The notes: generated from the sequence alone by a model not told the origin. A stretch of 64,000 nt of DNA from Nymphaea colorata (GCF_008831285.2 NC_045145.1:18368040-18432039); one strand, 5' to 3'; counted from the stretch's first letter, positions 24,001-35,392 are shown. Numbers and translations are program-made.

Positions 24001-26077
24001 GATGCACATTTGTCGAGAGAACTATTCATCAATGCGTTCTGAAGAAGTAAGATAAAAGTGTCCAGAGTTGATGGCAGTTGTATAGCTGATCAATCAAAAG
24101 GATATTTGACTTATCTGGTGTTTGGACTTCCTGTGGCTCAAAATTTTTGGCATGGTCCTCCCAGAAGCATGCTAGTTTTATTTCGTTTCCAGGCATTACC
24201 TTATCTTAGTTTGCCAACCTTGACAGATGCATGCATACCCGTGGAGTTTATTCTTGCCTGATGGAGCTGGTGCTCTCTGCTTAATGCTAATAAAATTATG
24301 TTTATTTGTTCGTTCATTATTTCTTGCTGAAATGGTTCTGCAGTTATCGTGTTAACACGTGATTACATTCATTTATTTATCTGTTCATTTTGGTGTTCTT
24401 ATATGTCTTCATATTTGCTAAACTCTTTATGTAAACAGGTTCCGGCTGTAATGGCGATAATTCTTGCTGAGTTTCATAAGGCTTGCATCTTTACTGTTCC
24501 TAAACATATAGTTTATTCCAAGGTGAATGCTTCTGTTGTTTTCTTCTATCTTTGTCATTTTGTATAAATTTTTGTGCTACATATAAAAGGACTTTCTAGA
24601 GCATAAATAGTAGTTTTTTTTTAACCTAGTAACTTGCTAAAATAGATAAATTTTGCTGAGGCTACATGAAATTTCTGCTTATTTTGTATCCGTTATTTAT
24701 GTAATTATTGGCTTCTTTTAGTGGCTATCCTGCATCATTTAGTTCCATTAAGTTCCTGTTTGTCTTGTGTTTATGAATGTACATGCGTTCTCATGTTCTC
24801 ATTTTTATGTGTACATGTATGCATGCCTGTAAATGTATTTGTGTTCTCATATGGACACGCTTTAAAAAACTGCCCATGCACATGCATGTGTGCTCTCTCT
24901 CTCTCTCTCTCTTTTCCCCACCTTACATGCATGTGTCTATGACTCTATGTGCACCTAATGGTATGCGAGAAGCTAGGTGGAGCTCTCTTTTATTAGGAGG
25001 GGAAGTTGTGGCAGCCACCCCTATTTTATGATAAAAGCCCGTTTCTCAACAAATATATATCAATAAATCTTGTATCTTTTGGTCAAAGAATTTTATCTAA
25101 TTCTTATGATTCTGGTCCAGTCAGCTTTTGCAACCAAAGAAGCCTACTACAAGATGATTGGTTACAAGGAAGATGGTGGAAACATTGAAAGCACTGATAG
25201 CTATTTGCAACGCTTAGAGGCCTATATGACACTCTATGCGGCTTTGATTCAGGTTTGCTATTAAATAGATTGGCGTATTCTTTTACTTCGCTTTTCTGTT
25301 TTTATAGCTCTGCATAGTTAGCAGAGATCCGTCCATCTGGTTTAGGGGGTCAGACTCAAGACTTTCAAGTTGACAGTGACAGTCAACCCCAGGATGCATC
25401 TCTGTTTGGCACAACCTTGTGGAGTTCTGCATGACACCAGCTTCATCTTTATTTTCCAGGGAACGTTTTCGTGCATGGAAAATTGTTTACACTTGTCAAA
25501 CCAAAATTTAGTATGTCTCGCTTCTGGGGTTTTCAACAAGAAATTTATGGCTCTTTGTTTTGAAAAATTTACCATGAAGAATGTGCATTACACCTTCCAC
25601 GAACTGTTATGAGATCCCCTTTGTGCTAAGCCACGAAGTTTTATATCTGAGCAGACAGAAATTCCTGGAATTGCAAACCAACATGGCCTGAAGGAAGGTT
25701 GGGCATGGCTGGCGAGGTTCCTGAATGTGATACCAGCTGATAGAACTACCGCTACGGCATTGGTGGCTTTTCTCAGGGTAATCCTTTGTTATAGATTGTA
25801 CTCATTTTAAAGAGATTTTATTTGGTGATTTAAGTGGCTATCGCTGTATTTTCAGACTGCCGGACATGCCCTGTACCGCAGATATGGAAATCAATTTATA
25901 AAGATTCTCCGTGTAATCACTCGAAGGTTCCTTCCAGATCTGAAAGGAAAGGAGGACCCTTTGGCATCAAAGGTTATCAACAACCTTGAGACTTACCTTC
26001 AGTCCAAGGAGTACCTCTCTGAGCCAAAAGGCCTACGCTTTGCACAAACCGTGGAGTCGAAGGATTTCGGATTCTGA
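12075..26077 (+). CDS. GLE1: mRNA export factor GLE1, 15 exons
   Basis: GLE1 sits on the cytoplasmic side of the nuclear pore. With inositol hexakisphosphate it activates the DEAD-box helicase DBP5/LOS4 that strips proteins from exported mRNA. Exons read by eye: 12075-12139, 14116-14277, 14733-14891, 15555-15678, 16951-17099, 17598-17769, 18526-18712, 19254-19354, 19478-19548, 21194-21275, 23563-23646, 24439-24522, 25121-25252, 25655-25777, 25856-26077. They join in frame to 638 aa, close to plant GLE1 length. Exons 5-7 (about residues 171-335) are K/E/R/A-rich and predicted coiled coil. Exons 9-15 (about 374-620) hold the conserved GLE1 domain, with blocks such as NDPFCPQS, AYYKMIGYKEDGG and LKEGWAWLARFLNVIPAD. 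The start is uncertain: exon 1 joins in frame, but ATG 14135 (MPCTKSF) would give 610 aa and matches the usual N-terminus better. The exon 7 donor (GTGGGT) and exon 8 acceptor are the weakest junctions. Confidence 0.9.
13081..13088. repeat. Target site duplication of the hAT-type MITE, left copy
   Basis: TAGCTAAC. The identical right copy is at 13445-13452. The 8-bp length is the hAT hallmark. Confidence 0.85.
13089..13444. mobile_element. hAT-type MITE in GLE1 intron 1, with 8-bp target duplication
   Basis: The element is 356 bp. Its ends are imperfect inverted repeats: CTATGTCACATGGGTGCG on the left, and CTATGTGACACGGGTACG when the right end is reverse complemented. Perfect 8-bp direct repeats TAGCTAAC flank it at 13081-13088 and 13445-13452, as expected for a hAT transposase. 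The interior is AT-rich and non-coding, so the element is non-autonomous. Confidence 0.85.
21504..23181. mobile_element. Non-autonomous MULE in GLE1 intron 10, with 9-bp target duplication
   Basis: The element is 1678 bp. Its termini are long inverted repeats of roughly 110 bp. The left end begins GAAAAAAATTACAATAAGC, and the right end read in reverse begins GAAAAAATTACAACAAGC; both continue through AACTTTT and TCTCAAA blocks. Perfect 9-bp direct repeats TATTTTTGA flank it at 21495-21503 and 23182-23190. Long terminal repeats plus a 9-bp duplication define Mutator-like elements. No transposase is visible. A solo LTR sits inside. This one insertion accounts for most of the large size of intron 10. 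Confidence 0.88.
21784..22517 (-). mobile_element. Solo LTR nested inside the MULE
   Basis: The sequence starts TGTTGG and ends CTAACA, the expected TG...CA ends with short inverted termini. It is flanked by direct repeats AACCCA at 21778-21783 and 22518-22523. On the minus strand it starts TGTTAGAATTTACGG and contains a GATTGAATACAAG block typical of Copia-type LTRs, so it is probably inserted in reverse. No internal retroelement sequence is present, so it likely formed by LTR-LTR recombination. Confidence 0.7.
24892..24913. repeat. (CT)n microsatellite in GLE1 intron 12
   Basis: A pure CT dinucleotide run in the intron. No other signal is attached to it. Confidence 0.9.
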
Positions 26078-27540
26078 CCACTGGTGATGAAGGCTTGACA
26101 CATTCCATCCGTCTCTGATTGCTTTTTTTTCAGAATTTGCGGCCATCTGTTTGTATGTCTATCGACACTTTCCTGTGCCTCAGTCAGTCGGTCAGGGCCA
26201 TTTGATTGTACGAACAATTTTCTGAGGAAAGAGTTCCCTTTTCCAAGGGGAAAAAGGTTCTCATGGTGATATATTTAACTTGATTATTATTATTATTATT
26301 ATTATTACTATTTTTTGTAGCTCGGGCCAGTTTTTCCTTGTATATTATTCCTGCTTTACTGGCGGTGGCAAAATTTGCGAAGTTTGGCAGGCTTGTATTT
26401 GTGATACTGAAAGCTGCACTTGCTCAATTTCTAGCAAGCAATGGATCATAATGAAGAAAGATAGCCAAAAAACAATATGGTGTTCTTTTTCTACTTTTCC
26501 TTTTTCTCTCTTCACTTTCGGGAACTGAATTAGAGAAATCATTTCCTTATTTACCAGATTTATTCTAGGGGCACTTCAGGGGTTTTGACTTTTGAGGGCC
26601 TGACCTTTTGAAATTGAAGGTCTCAAGTTTAAGCAGTAACCACATCTAGGTTAAGTTGCTACAGGAAAAAACTAGGCATACACAATGTTGTTACAATCTG
26701 TGAAATTTCAAATTTTGACATCGTGTAAGCTACGAGTTACTCATCCATGAAGTTGGCAATTGTCATCAAGGCTCTTGACAATTTCAGTGCGAACTTAGGT
26801 TTCTGAGTCCCATAAAGGAGCCGATGAGCCACATTTTTTCTTTTTCAATGTTAGTAATGAAAAATCCGTCAAGTTAAATATTCGATTGTTTTCATGTTTT
26901 GCTTAAATAAAAAAAGATTTCAAACCTTTCCTATTAGTAAGTGGTTGATATTTCGTTTGTTTCTCATTCAATTTTGCCTTTTTTGATTTGGAAATGTTGA
27001 TTTAAATAAAAAAGAGTGTTCGAGGGTCTCGATGGATTTGACATGGACAATGTGAGCACTCTCAAAATCGAAGGGAGGAAAAAGAAAAAAGGCGGTAATG
27101 GACAATCCTTACAAGTTTTGTTAATCAAATAATTGTGGTGGAAATATGAATATCTTAATATCTTGAAAATCGCGGTTTCGCAATGTGCCTATTTCGGGAC
27201 TTGAAACTCCAATATTTTTATGTTCAATTTATATAATCTAAACAAAAACATCATTTTTATCAAATAAAATAAGTAATGTTGAATGCATACATGTAAGCTT
27301 TAGTTGCAATAACGTGGATTTCCAGTTACGATCTTCACTACATGGAGAGTCACTTTGTGTGCTTACTATGATCAATTACTATTTAAGATAGAGCTTAGTG
27401 CTCTAATCAATGATGGCTTAAAAAGAAACAGGCAAGTAGCAGATTTGTAATGAAAATGGACCCGACTTGGATCGGTTGTCGCCGTGTCAAGCTGAACAGA
27501 CGCCGGAGGACGCGTATGAATAGTGCCGGAGTGACTCACC
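26078..27540. other. Spacer between GLE1 and the small heat shock protein gene
   Basis: It contains the GLE1 3' untranslated region and an (ATT)n microsatellite at about 26,283-26,308. The AT-rich sequence from 26.5 to 27.4 kb has no recognised exon. No clear AATAAA was assigned to GLE1. Confidence 0.5.
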
Positions 27541-27705
27541 AAACACACGCCGTACGTGCCTCCTCGCATGCAGCACGCCGGAAACACGTACCTCACGACG
27601 TGTCCTCCTCCGCTGCGCCGGTGTCTCTGCGGCGGCTCATTATAAAGAAGCCGGTGCGCGGGTGCAGTGGCGTGGTGTTCGTGGTGTCGAGTCCGCCGGG
27701 AAGAA
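27541..27705 (+). promoter_or_regulatory. Promoter of the sHSP gene with RY, ABRE-type and TATA elements
   Basis: A TATA box (TTATAAAG) lies at 27640-27647, about 60 bp before the ATG. Upstream are TACGTG at 27553-27558, an RY element CATGCA at 27567-27572, CACGTA at 27585-27590 and ACGTGTC at 27598-27604. RY plus ABRE-type motifs are the hallmark of seed-maturation promoters bound by B3 (ABI3/FUS3) and bZIP factors. No run of nGAAn blocks forming a heat-shock element was seen from 27.3 to 27.7 kb. Regulation is inferred from motifs only. Confidence 0.55.
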
Positions 27706-28289
27706 ATGACGTCTCTAGCACCGTGGAGTGGACGCGGGTTGTTCGATCCTTTCTCTACTGACATATGGGACCCATGGGACATCAGGCTGGACACGCTCTG
27801 GGACACTGGTGGTCGCCGGAGGGGGGCCGGCCGCGACGAGACCACCGCCGTCTCCCGCACCAATACCGACTGGCGTGAGACCGAAAACGCCCACATCTTC
27901 ACCGTCGACCTCCCCGGTTTGTCACCGACTCACCATGGCCTTCTATAAACAGTTTTCGACTAATTGTTGGATCTTCTTGTCGGTCTTAATATTGTTCTCT
28001 TTTTTTTACGTACAAAGGGGTGAGGAAGGACGAGGTGAAGGTGGAGTTGGAGGAGGGGAACGTGCTGAGGATCAGCGGGGAGTGGAAGAAGGAGGAGGAA
28101 CAGACGACCGACACCTGGCACCGGGTAGAGAGGAAGCGGGGGAGGTTCGCGAGAAGGTTCCGGCTGCCGGAAAACGTCAACCTTGAAGAGATCAAGTGCT
28201 CGCTGGAGAACGGGCTGCTGCAGATAACGGTGCCCAAGAAGGAGACCTCCGGGCAGCAGCAGAATGTCAGGACCATAACCATAGGCTGA
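27706..28289 (+). CDS. Small heat shock protein (HSP20, cytosolic class I-like), two exons
   Basis: sHSPs are ATP-independent chaperones that hold unfolding proteins in heat, drought or seed desiccation. Exon 1 is 27706-27916, the intron is 27917-28017, and exon 2 is 28018-28289 (stop TGA 28287-28289). They join in frame to 160 aa. The N-terminal arm carries [13 protein letters not shown], like the WDPF arm of plant class I proteins. The alpha-crystallin domain spans about residues 53-145, with [35 protein letters not shown] and [12 protein letters not shown]. The C-terminus has the I-x-I motif (ITI) used in oligomer assembly. No signal peptide or ER-retention signal is present, so it is cytosolic. 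An intron is unusual for class I genes, which are mostly intronless. The coding region is much more GC-rich than its surroundings. Confidence 0.93.
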
Positions 28290-29772
28290 TGAAGATGAAT
28301 CTGATGTCCATCGTCCTTCCTCGTGCTGCTGCTGCTTCTCCTAGAGTGGCCTAGTGGTCGCGTATATATATGCAAAGAGGTAGTGGTTTAGAGCGTATGG
28401 CTATACGCATTGGATTTACTGTAAAAGGTCCTCTTTGGAGATATCTGTGCATCTGCATGAGGGCCTTTCGTATTTGTCTAGCTTTTTAGGAGGTTGGTTG
28501 CATTTGCATGGCAATCTGATCTCTTCCTCCCTGTCTTTGAAGAAGTTGGTGTGTCTCGGTCTTAGAAGCAGTTGGTGTGCATGTAGTTGTCTATGATAGT
28601 CCCAGTCTCAACCATGTGTAATAATGCATCATGAAAGTTAGTCTTTTAGTTGATTTTTGATTTTGGCTTTATGTCTTGAGATCACCGCCTCGTCTTCATC
28701 TGTTCTTTGTGTGGACAGAGGGAGAGAAAGATGGAGAGAGAGCGATCTGAAGTAACAATTGCACCGTCGGCTAAGCTGTGAATGAACAAAGTGATCCCAC
28801 GAAAACGTCAATTGCACTGAGCTTGTTGAATGAAAGCGCGGAACATGAGCAGTAGTAAACTGCGCGGCGTAATGGTGAAGCTTGGTACTCTTTATCACTT
28901 CTTTGCATCACATGCGGCTTCAAGTAGGCGAGATCCATCATCCTTTTTGGATTTTCGGGGAAAGCTTGCTCCCTCTCTGTGTGTGTATGTGTGTGTGAGT
29001 GTTTTCATTCTGGTCGAGTCCTTGCAGTGTCGTGACAGGATTGTAACACAATCCCGCCCTCTTCCGACCATCTGCATCTTTGCTGTTCTAACACATATCT
29101 GAAACTGTAAATCCACTTCGCATTTGAAGAAAATCGGCCGCATAATTTACCTAATTTTCGCAGAAGCTTCAGGTGGGCACAAGTGTCGGGGAAAGAATAC
29201 AATTTCAAGACGGCTGCCTTTCTTGGTTAAGAGAAACCGTGCGTGGTACTGCTTTGATGAACTGTAGCCAGAAGAGATCAAGATGAAGAGGCAGGAAATA
29301 TACTGTTTTGAGCAATTCGGTCTTTTCAATCTATATGGAAGGCGGAAGGAAATTTGGGCTTGGTAGCATGAGTTTGGACCTCGAGTGCATCATCAAGAAT
29401 TCACCACAGTGCCCCTCTAAAGGGAAAAGGTCAGCTTATCCAAGGCCTATAGAGTTTTAGACAACAGTAGGGAAGGAAGCTACACGAACGATCTTCTGCA
29501 ACTAAGAATAGAGCCTGGTGGTAGAGACCGCAGTCTCGGTGTGGATCGAAGGATGAAATTTTCCCTAGTTGCTTCCTTTGAAAATCCTGGGGGTTTACAT
29601 TTGGACTAATCAAAGCAGGAAGTGGCTCCCAGGTGTCCACCAACATGATATCTTTGATAGAAAAACTTAAAATAAACCAAATGATCAATTGCCAGGACAT
29701 CTTCAGTCCACAAAAAAAAATGCGTTTCCTTGTTGTATTGAGATAAATGCAGACAAGACCTGCGTATCAAAC
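28290..29772. other. Downstream spacer of the sHSP gene
   Basis: It holds the probable 3' untranslated region and a (GT)n run near 28,980-29,000. Frames up to 90 codons occur on both strands without recognised motifs. I see no supported gene. Confidence 0.45.
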
Positions 29773-30727
29773 GATAAAAAGCAAGTGCACTGTGGAAATA
29801 TTGATTCGGTGAACCTTCCAACTGCTGCAACTCCACTAGTGTCTATGCCAACCATGTATGTTATCTCCCTCCAGGGAAGTAGTTGCTCCAAATAAGCTCA
29901 TGAGCGTCAACATGCACTTTAGTGTAGAAAAACGGTGTGCTTGATAAAAGCAAATGCATGGTGGAAACTCCAATTCGCTGAACGTTGCAACCGCTGCAAC
30001 TCCATATCTGTGCTAACCATATACGTTGTAATCTCCTTCCAAGGAATGAATTGTTGCTACAGTCGATCTAAGTTCACGAGCATCAACAGTGACTTTAATG
30101 TAGAAAAACAGAGGGTTAGGATCATGGACGCGGATCCATCAAAAACTATGTGTGCCCACTGATCTTTCTTGTCATGTGTGCGCCATGAATTTAGCAGCAC
30201 TCACCGGAAGTCATGAGTTTCATGGAAGAATAACATCTAGATATTCGCACTTGTGATCCACGATTAGAAACTAAGTCTTTAATGAGTTTTGAAAACATGG
30301 TTTATGTGGTTGGAGGACCTGTCAAAACCAAATTTTTTACTTTTTGAAACCTGGTTTTTGCTTGGGTGACAAACATTGAGTTGTACATCATAGCATTATT
30401 TACAACCAAATTTGTTGAAGATATTTATCATAATAGCCAAAGCAATGTGAACAGTGCCTTTTCTTTTTTCCAAAAGGTCGCTTTGGCTGAAAAAAGCAGG
30501 TTAAGTTGTTTTGGAAAGAAAAAAAAAAAGGTTTTCAGAAATTTGAGATGATCCAAACACCCTCAAAGCGACATTTAAGAAGCATTCTTGGACGTCGTCT
30601 TGAATGTGTATCCAATGGCACCCAAAGGGAATATCTGCATGAACCATGTAATTCAGATTTGGGAAATGGTTACAGTTGCAAACTAAAAATGTAATCAGAT
30701 AATTGAGAATACTATATTGCTTTTAAT
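29773..30727 (+). repeat. Dispersed repeat copy 1 (direct, partial)
   Basis: This segment closely matches 36,609-37,523 in the same direction and 33,575-32,710 in reverse. Its first part is two tandem units of about 170 bp (near 29,773 and 29,943). Each runs from GATAAAAGCAARTGCA through CGCTGAAC and TGCAACTCC to TGTAGAAAAAC. The match stops abruptly after GCTTTTAATG at 30,727, while the other copies continue for about 0.5 kb more. No protein domain is seen in any frame. Confidence 0.8.
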
Positions 30728-31600
30728 GAAATGGCCTTTGGGTGACGGTGAATATGGGGAATGATTCGGTGGCTCAGCCCTCTGACTCTGTCCACACGTG
30801 TTAAGCCACGTAGCGTTTTTGTTTTTCAGTTTGCCTTTTTCTTTTTTTGTGAAAACCACCTTCGACAAAAGCCAGACAAATTGATACGCAATGGTGGACA
30901 ACAAGATGGGGCATTGCATTAGGCAGAGAAAATAATTTGGCGGACAACATTGCAGACAACTTGCTCAGCCCATGCACGTCTCTGCCCATAATGGAGACGA
31001 AAGCCAGAAGCACAACCGCCACCCACAGGAAGACAATATGGGTCTCTTTGATTCTGCGCTATACCAGGAACCTTCATGCTAATTTGCCTCTATGGAATTA
31101 TATGCAACAGCAGTAAGAATCTACATGAAGCTGACAGGGCATAAGTCATTTGTGAGAGACCATATTCACTTGAAAAAGTGGAAGGTTAGTAAATGGGCCA
31201 AATCGGAACCCACCATCTCTTTTTCTCACTATGGCATGTCCTCCATAGAATGTATCTGAAGCAAAGAATATGTTGTTCAAGCGGAAAAATGGACTCCTAA
31301 AATGGTGGTAAATGTGATCAAACTTGTTACCTTCCATGAGTCCAGAAAGAGATCTCATCTCTTCATCCATATAACTTGCCAAAAATCGGATATTTAGGAT
31401 TCACCACCATTTTTACGACTTCAAAAAACTACAGAAATGGATTCCACTTACCAGAAATGCAGGATATTGTCTAAAAAACCGAAATTGAGAAGTTCGTATC
31501 TCAGCAAAGTTTTCTGCTCATCGAGGAAGTTCAGCCACGGCCCGACTCTCTTACTTGCCGTGTGCGTTTTCGCCAATTCCTCCGCCTTCTCGCCGACAGC
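30728..31600. other. Unassigned spacer inside the repeat island
   Basis: Two overlapping minus frames of about 74 codons (30,695-31,022) are rich in hydrophobic residues but match nothing I know. No exon structure is supported. Confidence 0.3.
31317..31395. repeat. Short inverted repeat, left arm
   Basis: This is the reverse complement of 31,956-32,030 with few differences. Shared blocks include AACTTGTTACCTT, AGAGATCTCATCT and TTCATCCAT. The arms lie about 560 bp apart, outside the large palindrome. Confidence 0.7.
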
Positions 31601-31690
31601 CGGATATAAAGGCCAACAGAAGCCCCCAACTCCCTGACTTTCCTCGCTCTCCTCTCTCTCTTCCCGCGAAGTCTAATGGGTGATTGATTA
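31560..31690 (+). promoter_or_regulatory. Core-promoter-like segment
   Basis: GGATATAAAGG near 31,601-31,611 looks like a plant TATA box. It sits in locally GC-rich sequence and is followed about 30 bp later by a CT-rich leader (TTTCCTCGCTCTCCTCTCTC). The first ATG opens only a four-codon frame. This may be an orphan promoter cut off from its gene by the neighbouring repeat insertion. Confidence 0.35.
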
Positions 31691-31707
31691 TAGGCATTAC
31701 GAAGCTA

Positions 31708-32187
31708 GCCTCCGTTGCAGAGCAAGGAAGAGAGTGGGAGTCCGTGGCCTGCCTGTGTCGTTTCTCGTCCTTCTCTTCCGCTTTTCCGTGAGGTACTTTT
31801 CCTGGACTTCCGCTTCTCCGTAAGGTAGACGGCCGGCCGGTTGCCAATGCACCTCTGCTGCGAGCTTTGCTTGCGATTACTTTCATGGATGCCTTTTTAT
31901 TTTTAAATTCCGTTTCTGGTTACTGAGCAATTTTGGTCCGGCCGTAGCTGAGCTTCCTATATATTCGATTTTTTGCAAGTTACATGGATGAACAGATGAG
32001 ATCTCTTTCATGAAAGGTAACAAGTTTGATGCCTCCGTTGCAGAGTGAGGAAGAGAGTGGGAGTCCGTGGCCTGGCTGTGTGGTTTCTCGTCCTTCTCTT
32101 CCGCTTTTTCGTGAGGTACATTTCCTGGACTTCCGCTTTTTCGTGAGGTACATTTCCTGGACTTCCGCTTCTCCGTGAGGTAGACGG
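31708..32187. repeat. Tandem duplication with a nested 32-bp repeat
   Basis: 31,708-31,832 is repeated at 32,031-32,187 (both start GCCTCCGTTGCAGAG and end near GGTAGACGG). The second copy is longer because a 32-bp block starting TTCCGCTTTTTCGTGAGG is perfectly duplicated (32,099-32,130 and 32,131-32,162). The second copy ends exactly where the large inverted-repeat arm begins. Confidence 0.85.
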
Positions 32188-33575
32188 GGAACCCAAGTCG
32201 GGTCGCTATTTGCACTTCTCGATCCAGATTCTATTATGACGAGGTCCCAAACCATGGGATCGGATCTATAGTTAGCCATTCAAGCCAAATGTTTTTGGAG
32301 AAATTCAGTTTAAGATTTCAGGATTTGTATTCATGCCACCTGTTAAAAACGTAGAAAGAAGGGTCCTACCTAGGAATGTTAGATCTTAAGGATCTCGATC
32401 TGTGGTGAAGCAAAGGTTGAGACGAAGAAGAAACAAACGAAGGATTTGTAAAATCCTTTCGATGGTTTTTGAGATTTCCCGGCTAAATAAAAATAAAAGA
32501 TTGATCTTTTCTATTCAAATGATTCGGCCAGGTATCGGATGCAGTCACTTGATTCTGAAAGGCATGCATGCTTTACAAGGAAAAGCAGGAGTTGAAAGGT
32601 AAAAAGGGAGCTCTAAGCTATAGAGCAGTGAGTCGTGTGAAAAGTTAAAATTTGGAGTTTTTAATATTATTAATTTTTGAAGTAGAAAATATTAGCTAAA
32701 TCAAAAGTTAAAAGCAATATTGTATTCTCAATTATCTGATTACATTTTTAGTTTGCAACTGTAACCATTTCCCAAATCTGAATTACATGGTTCATGCAGA
32801 TATTCCCTTTGGGTGCCATTGGATACACATTCAAGACGGACGACGTCTAAGAATGCTTCTTAAATGCCCGCTTTGTGGATCATCTCAAATTTCTGAAAAC
32901 CTTTTTTTTTCTTTTTCTTTTGAGAACAACTGAACCTGCTTTTTTCTGCCAAAGCGACCTTTTGGAAAAAGAAAAGCCACTCACTGTTCACATAATTTTG
33001 GTTATTATGATAAATATCTCAACAAATTTGGTTGTAAATAATGCTATGATGTACAACCCATTTTTTGTCACCCACCAGGTTTCAACAAGTAAAAAATTTG
33101 GTTTTGACAGGTCCTCCAACCACATAAACCGTGTTTTTAAAACTCATTAAAAACTTAGTTTCTAATCGTGGATCACAAGTGTGAATGTAGGAGAAACGAG
33201 CAACGACTAGGCGAAATATCCATATGTCATTCTTCCATGAAATTCACGACTTCTGGAGAGTGCTGCTAAAATTCATGGGGCACACATGACAAGAAAGATC
33301 AGTGGGCACACATACTTTTTGATGGATCTGCGGCCATGATCCTAACCCTCTGTTTTGCTACATTAAAGTGCCTGTTGATGATGATCGTGAGCTTACATTG
33401 ATGGGAGCAACAATTCATTCCTTGCAAGGAGATAAAAACGTATGTGGTTAGCACAGATATTAGTGGAGTTGCAGCAGTTGCAAGGTTCAGCGAATTAAAG
33501 TTTCCACCGTGCACTTGCTTTTATCAGGCACACTGTTTTTCTACATTAAAGTGCCTGTACGAGCTTATTGTTATC
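32186..33575 (-). repeat. Left arm of the large inverted repeat (dispersed repeat copy 2)
   Basis: This is the reverse complement of 36,609-38,034 over about 1.4 kb with small indels. Its outer end reads GGGAACCCAAGTCGGGTCGC and the matching right end is at 38,015-38,034. The inner end fades near AAGCTCGTACAGG at about 33,575. No conserved coding frame is visible. The long terminal inverted repeats suggest a fold-back or MULE-like element or an inverted segmental duplication; the class is not proven. Confidence 0.8.
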
Positions 33576-35390
33576 CTACATTAAAGAACAGATGAAGGCG
33601 AGGCTGAGATCTCAAGACATAAAAGCCAAAATCAAAGTGATCCGAGTTTAATGCAAAGCCCCATCTTGTTGTCCACCATTCTCTCGAGAGATCGCAAAGC
33701 GAAACTATCTCCTGTCTATTCAAACCAACTATTTCACTATCCTGGAAAGTATCTCCTGTCTGTTCAAACCAATTATGAATTGCTTTTTCATACAACCGTC
33801 GTTATGTACCAGTTCGTCCATGTTTTTGTAACGAAAATGGTGATTGTAGCTTGAATAACCTTGTTAGGTTTTTGTTATGAATCCGTACAGTACATTCCAA
33901 AAAACTAGTGGGCTTATCACACTGGCGTAGTTTGATTCTCCATTGAAAGTGGAAACTGGCTCATATGTTTCATTTTTCCTTTCATCTCAGTATAAGTTGC
34001 TTTTGTTTTATGCGGAAAAAGATGGGGAGCTTTATCCTTTCCCGATTGCCTGTTCTTTTCTTCATTATGAAATGTGCAGTGATGGAGCCACATGGTGGCT
34101 GGTCTCTCCAGTTTGGCCATGCCAGCCTCACAAAGTTTACTTATTTTTATGTTAATAATTTTATATTTTTGACAAAAGCAACTTATACAGTAAACAGTTT
34201 GGGATGCATTTAGAATAATTAATTTACTTCCCTTAAGAGGTTTAATGACATTCAATTCGTCCCTGGTTCCAAACACAGTGAAAAATCTAATCCAAAATTT
34301 ACAGATATACAGATGGAATCCAGCCAACCGCGTTAATTTTGACACAACCCACAGAATTTCATCAAATAGCGGATGGCATTAACTACCATTCAAAGCTGGA
34401 TTTCATTTCTGAATGTCACACTTTATTACTAATAGTTGTACCAATAAAGACACTTGCAGTATTTAAGGACAAAGACAAAGGCAAAATGAGTGCCTGACTA
34501 TCATTTATCTAGAGGCTATATATATATATAAAGCATACTCTTGTATTCTACGAAGGAAAGAGGAACTTGTAAGCATATATTTATTATTGCAATCTCTCTT
34601 AACTTCATCTGTTCCTGAGAATCATAGATGGTCGGAAGGCAACTCCTCTTCTTAACTGTAAATGGCGGATGCACAACAATGTTCGAGTTGATGGGTGCTA
34701 TGCTTTTCACTCAGGTCGCTAAACAGTCATAGATCTCTGAGGAGAAGGAAAAGGGAAAGAAACTTCGGCCTCTTCTGGGTATGTCTCCCCTCCTTATTTT
34801 CGTGGGGCTCTTTCCTTCTGAACGTCATTTTCAATAAGCTCTTTCAAGCGGCAGGTCTTGCACCAAAATTTAATTGATTCCCAGGGGAAGAAAGTCAGCT
34901 TCTTTTGTCACAATAAAACACCAGTTTGTCTCATATCTCCGACGTCCCCAAGATCCATGGTATCCAATGTTGTAAAATTTGGGTTTTCATTTCAACTGAA
35001 TTGACGGGGCAGTTGATTTGTTTGAGTTATCATTTCCGTTGGACAATTTGTAGATAGGCTAAAAATATATTAAAAAAACATTTCTGAAAAAAATAAATGA
35101 ATATAATAAATAGTTAATTAAATTAAATAATATTAAAATATGGATTTCTGACTTAGCCAGTGCAAATAAAACATTTTTTGTAACATTCCGTGGTATGGGA
35201 TAGGTGTTCAGGACTTCAGTCAACCTTCTGACTTCTTCTCTGTAGCACATCGCTCACTAGTTGGTTGACTTAACTACTTTCTCGAGAGGTCATTTGTGAT
35301 TACTCTGTCGAGAATAATAATCATGAAAGACTTTTGTTACTTGAACTAGTGATGATATATTTCATATGGTTTTTCTTGACATTGGCATTG
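33576..35390. other. Spacer between inverted-repeat arms, no recognised gene
   Basis: A 142-codon minus frame (33,917-34,345) is the longest. It lacks any recognised motif and has unremarkable codon use. A (TA)n run lies near 34,519-34,530. Nothing here can be assigned. Confidence 0.35.
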
Positions 35391-35392
35391 GA

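Noticed and set aside
24721-25031. Cys/Leu-rich ORFs in GLE1 intron 12
   Set aside because: They are produced by the CT/GT simple repeats there.
27372-27902. 176-codon minus-strand ORF over the sHSP promoter and exon 1
   Set aside because: It is the antisense shadow of the GC-rich HSP20 exon; the sense strand has the alpha-crystallin domain.
28020-28289. ORF in exon 2 taken alone as a short protein
   Set aside because: It is the second exon of the sHSP gene, preceded by a good 3' splice site.
33917-34345. 142-codon minus ORF between palindrome arms
   Set aside because: It has no recognised motif or exon signals and lies within a repeat island.
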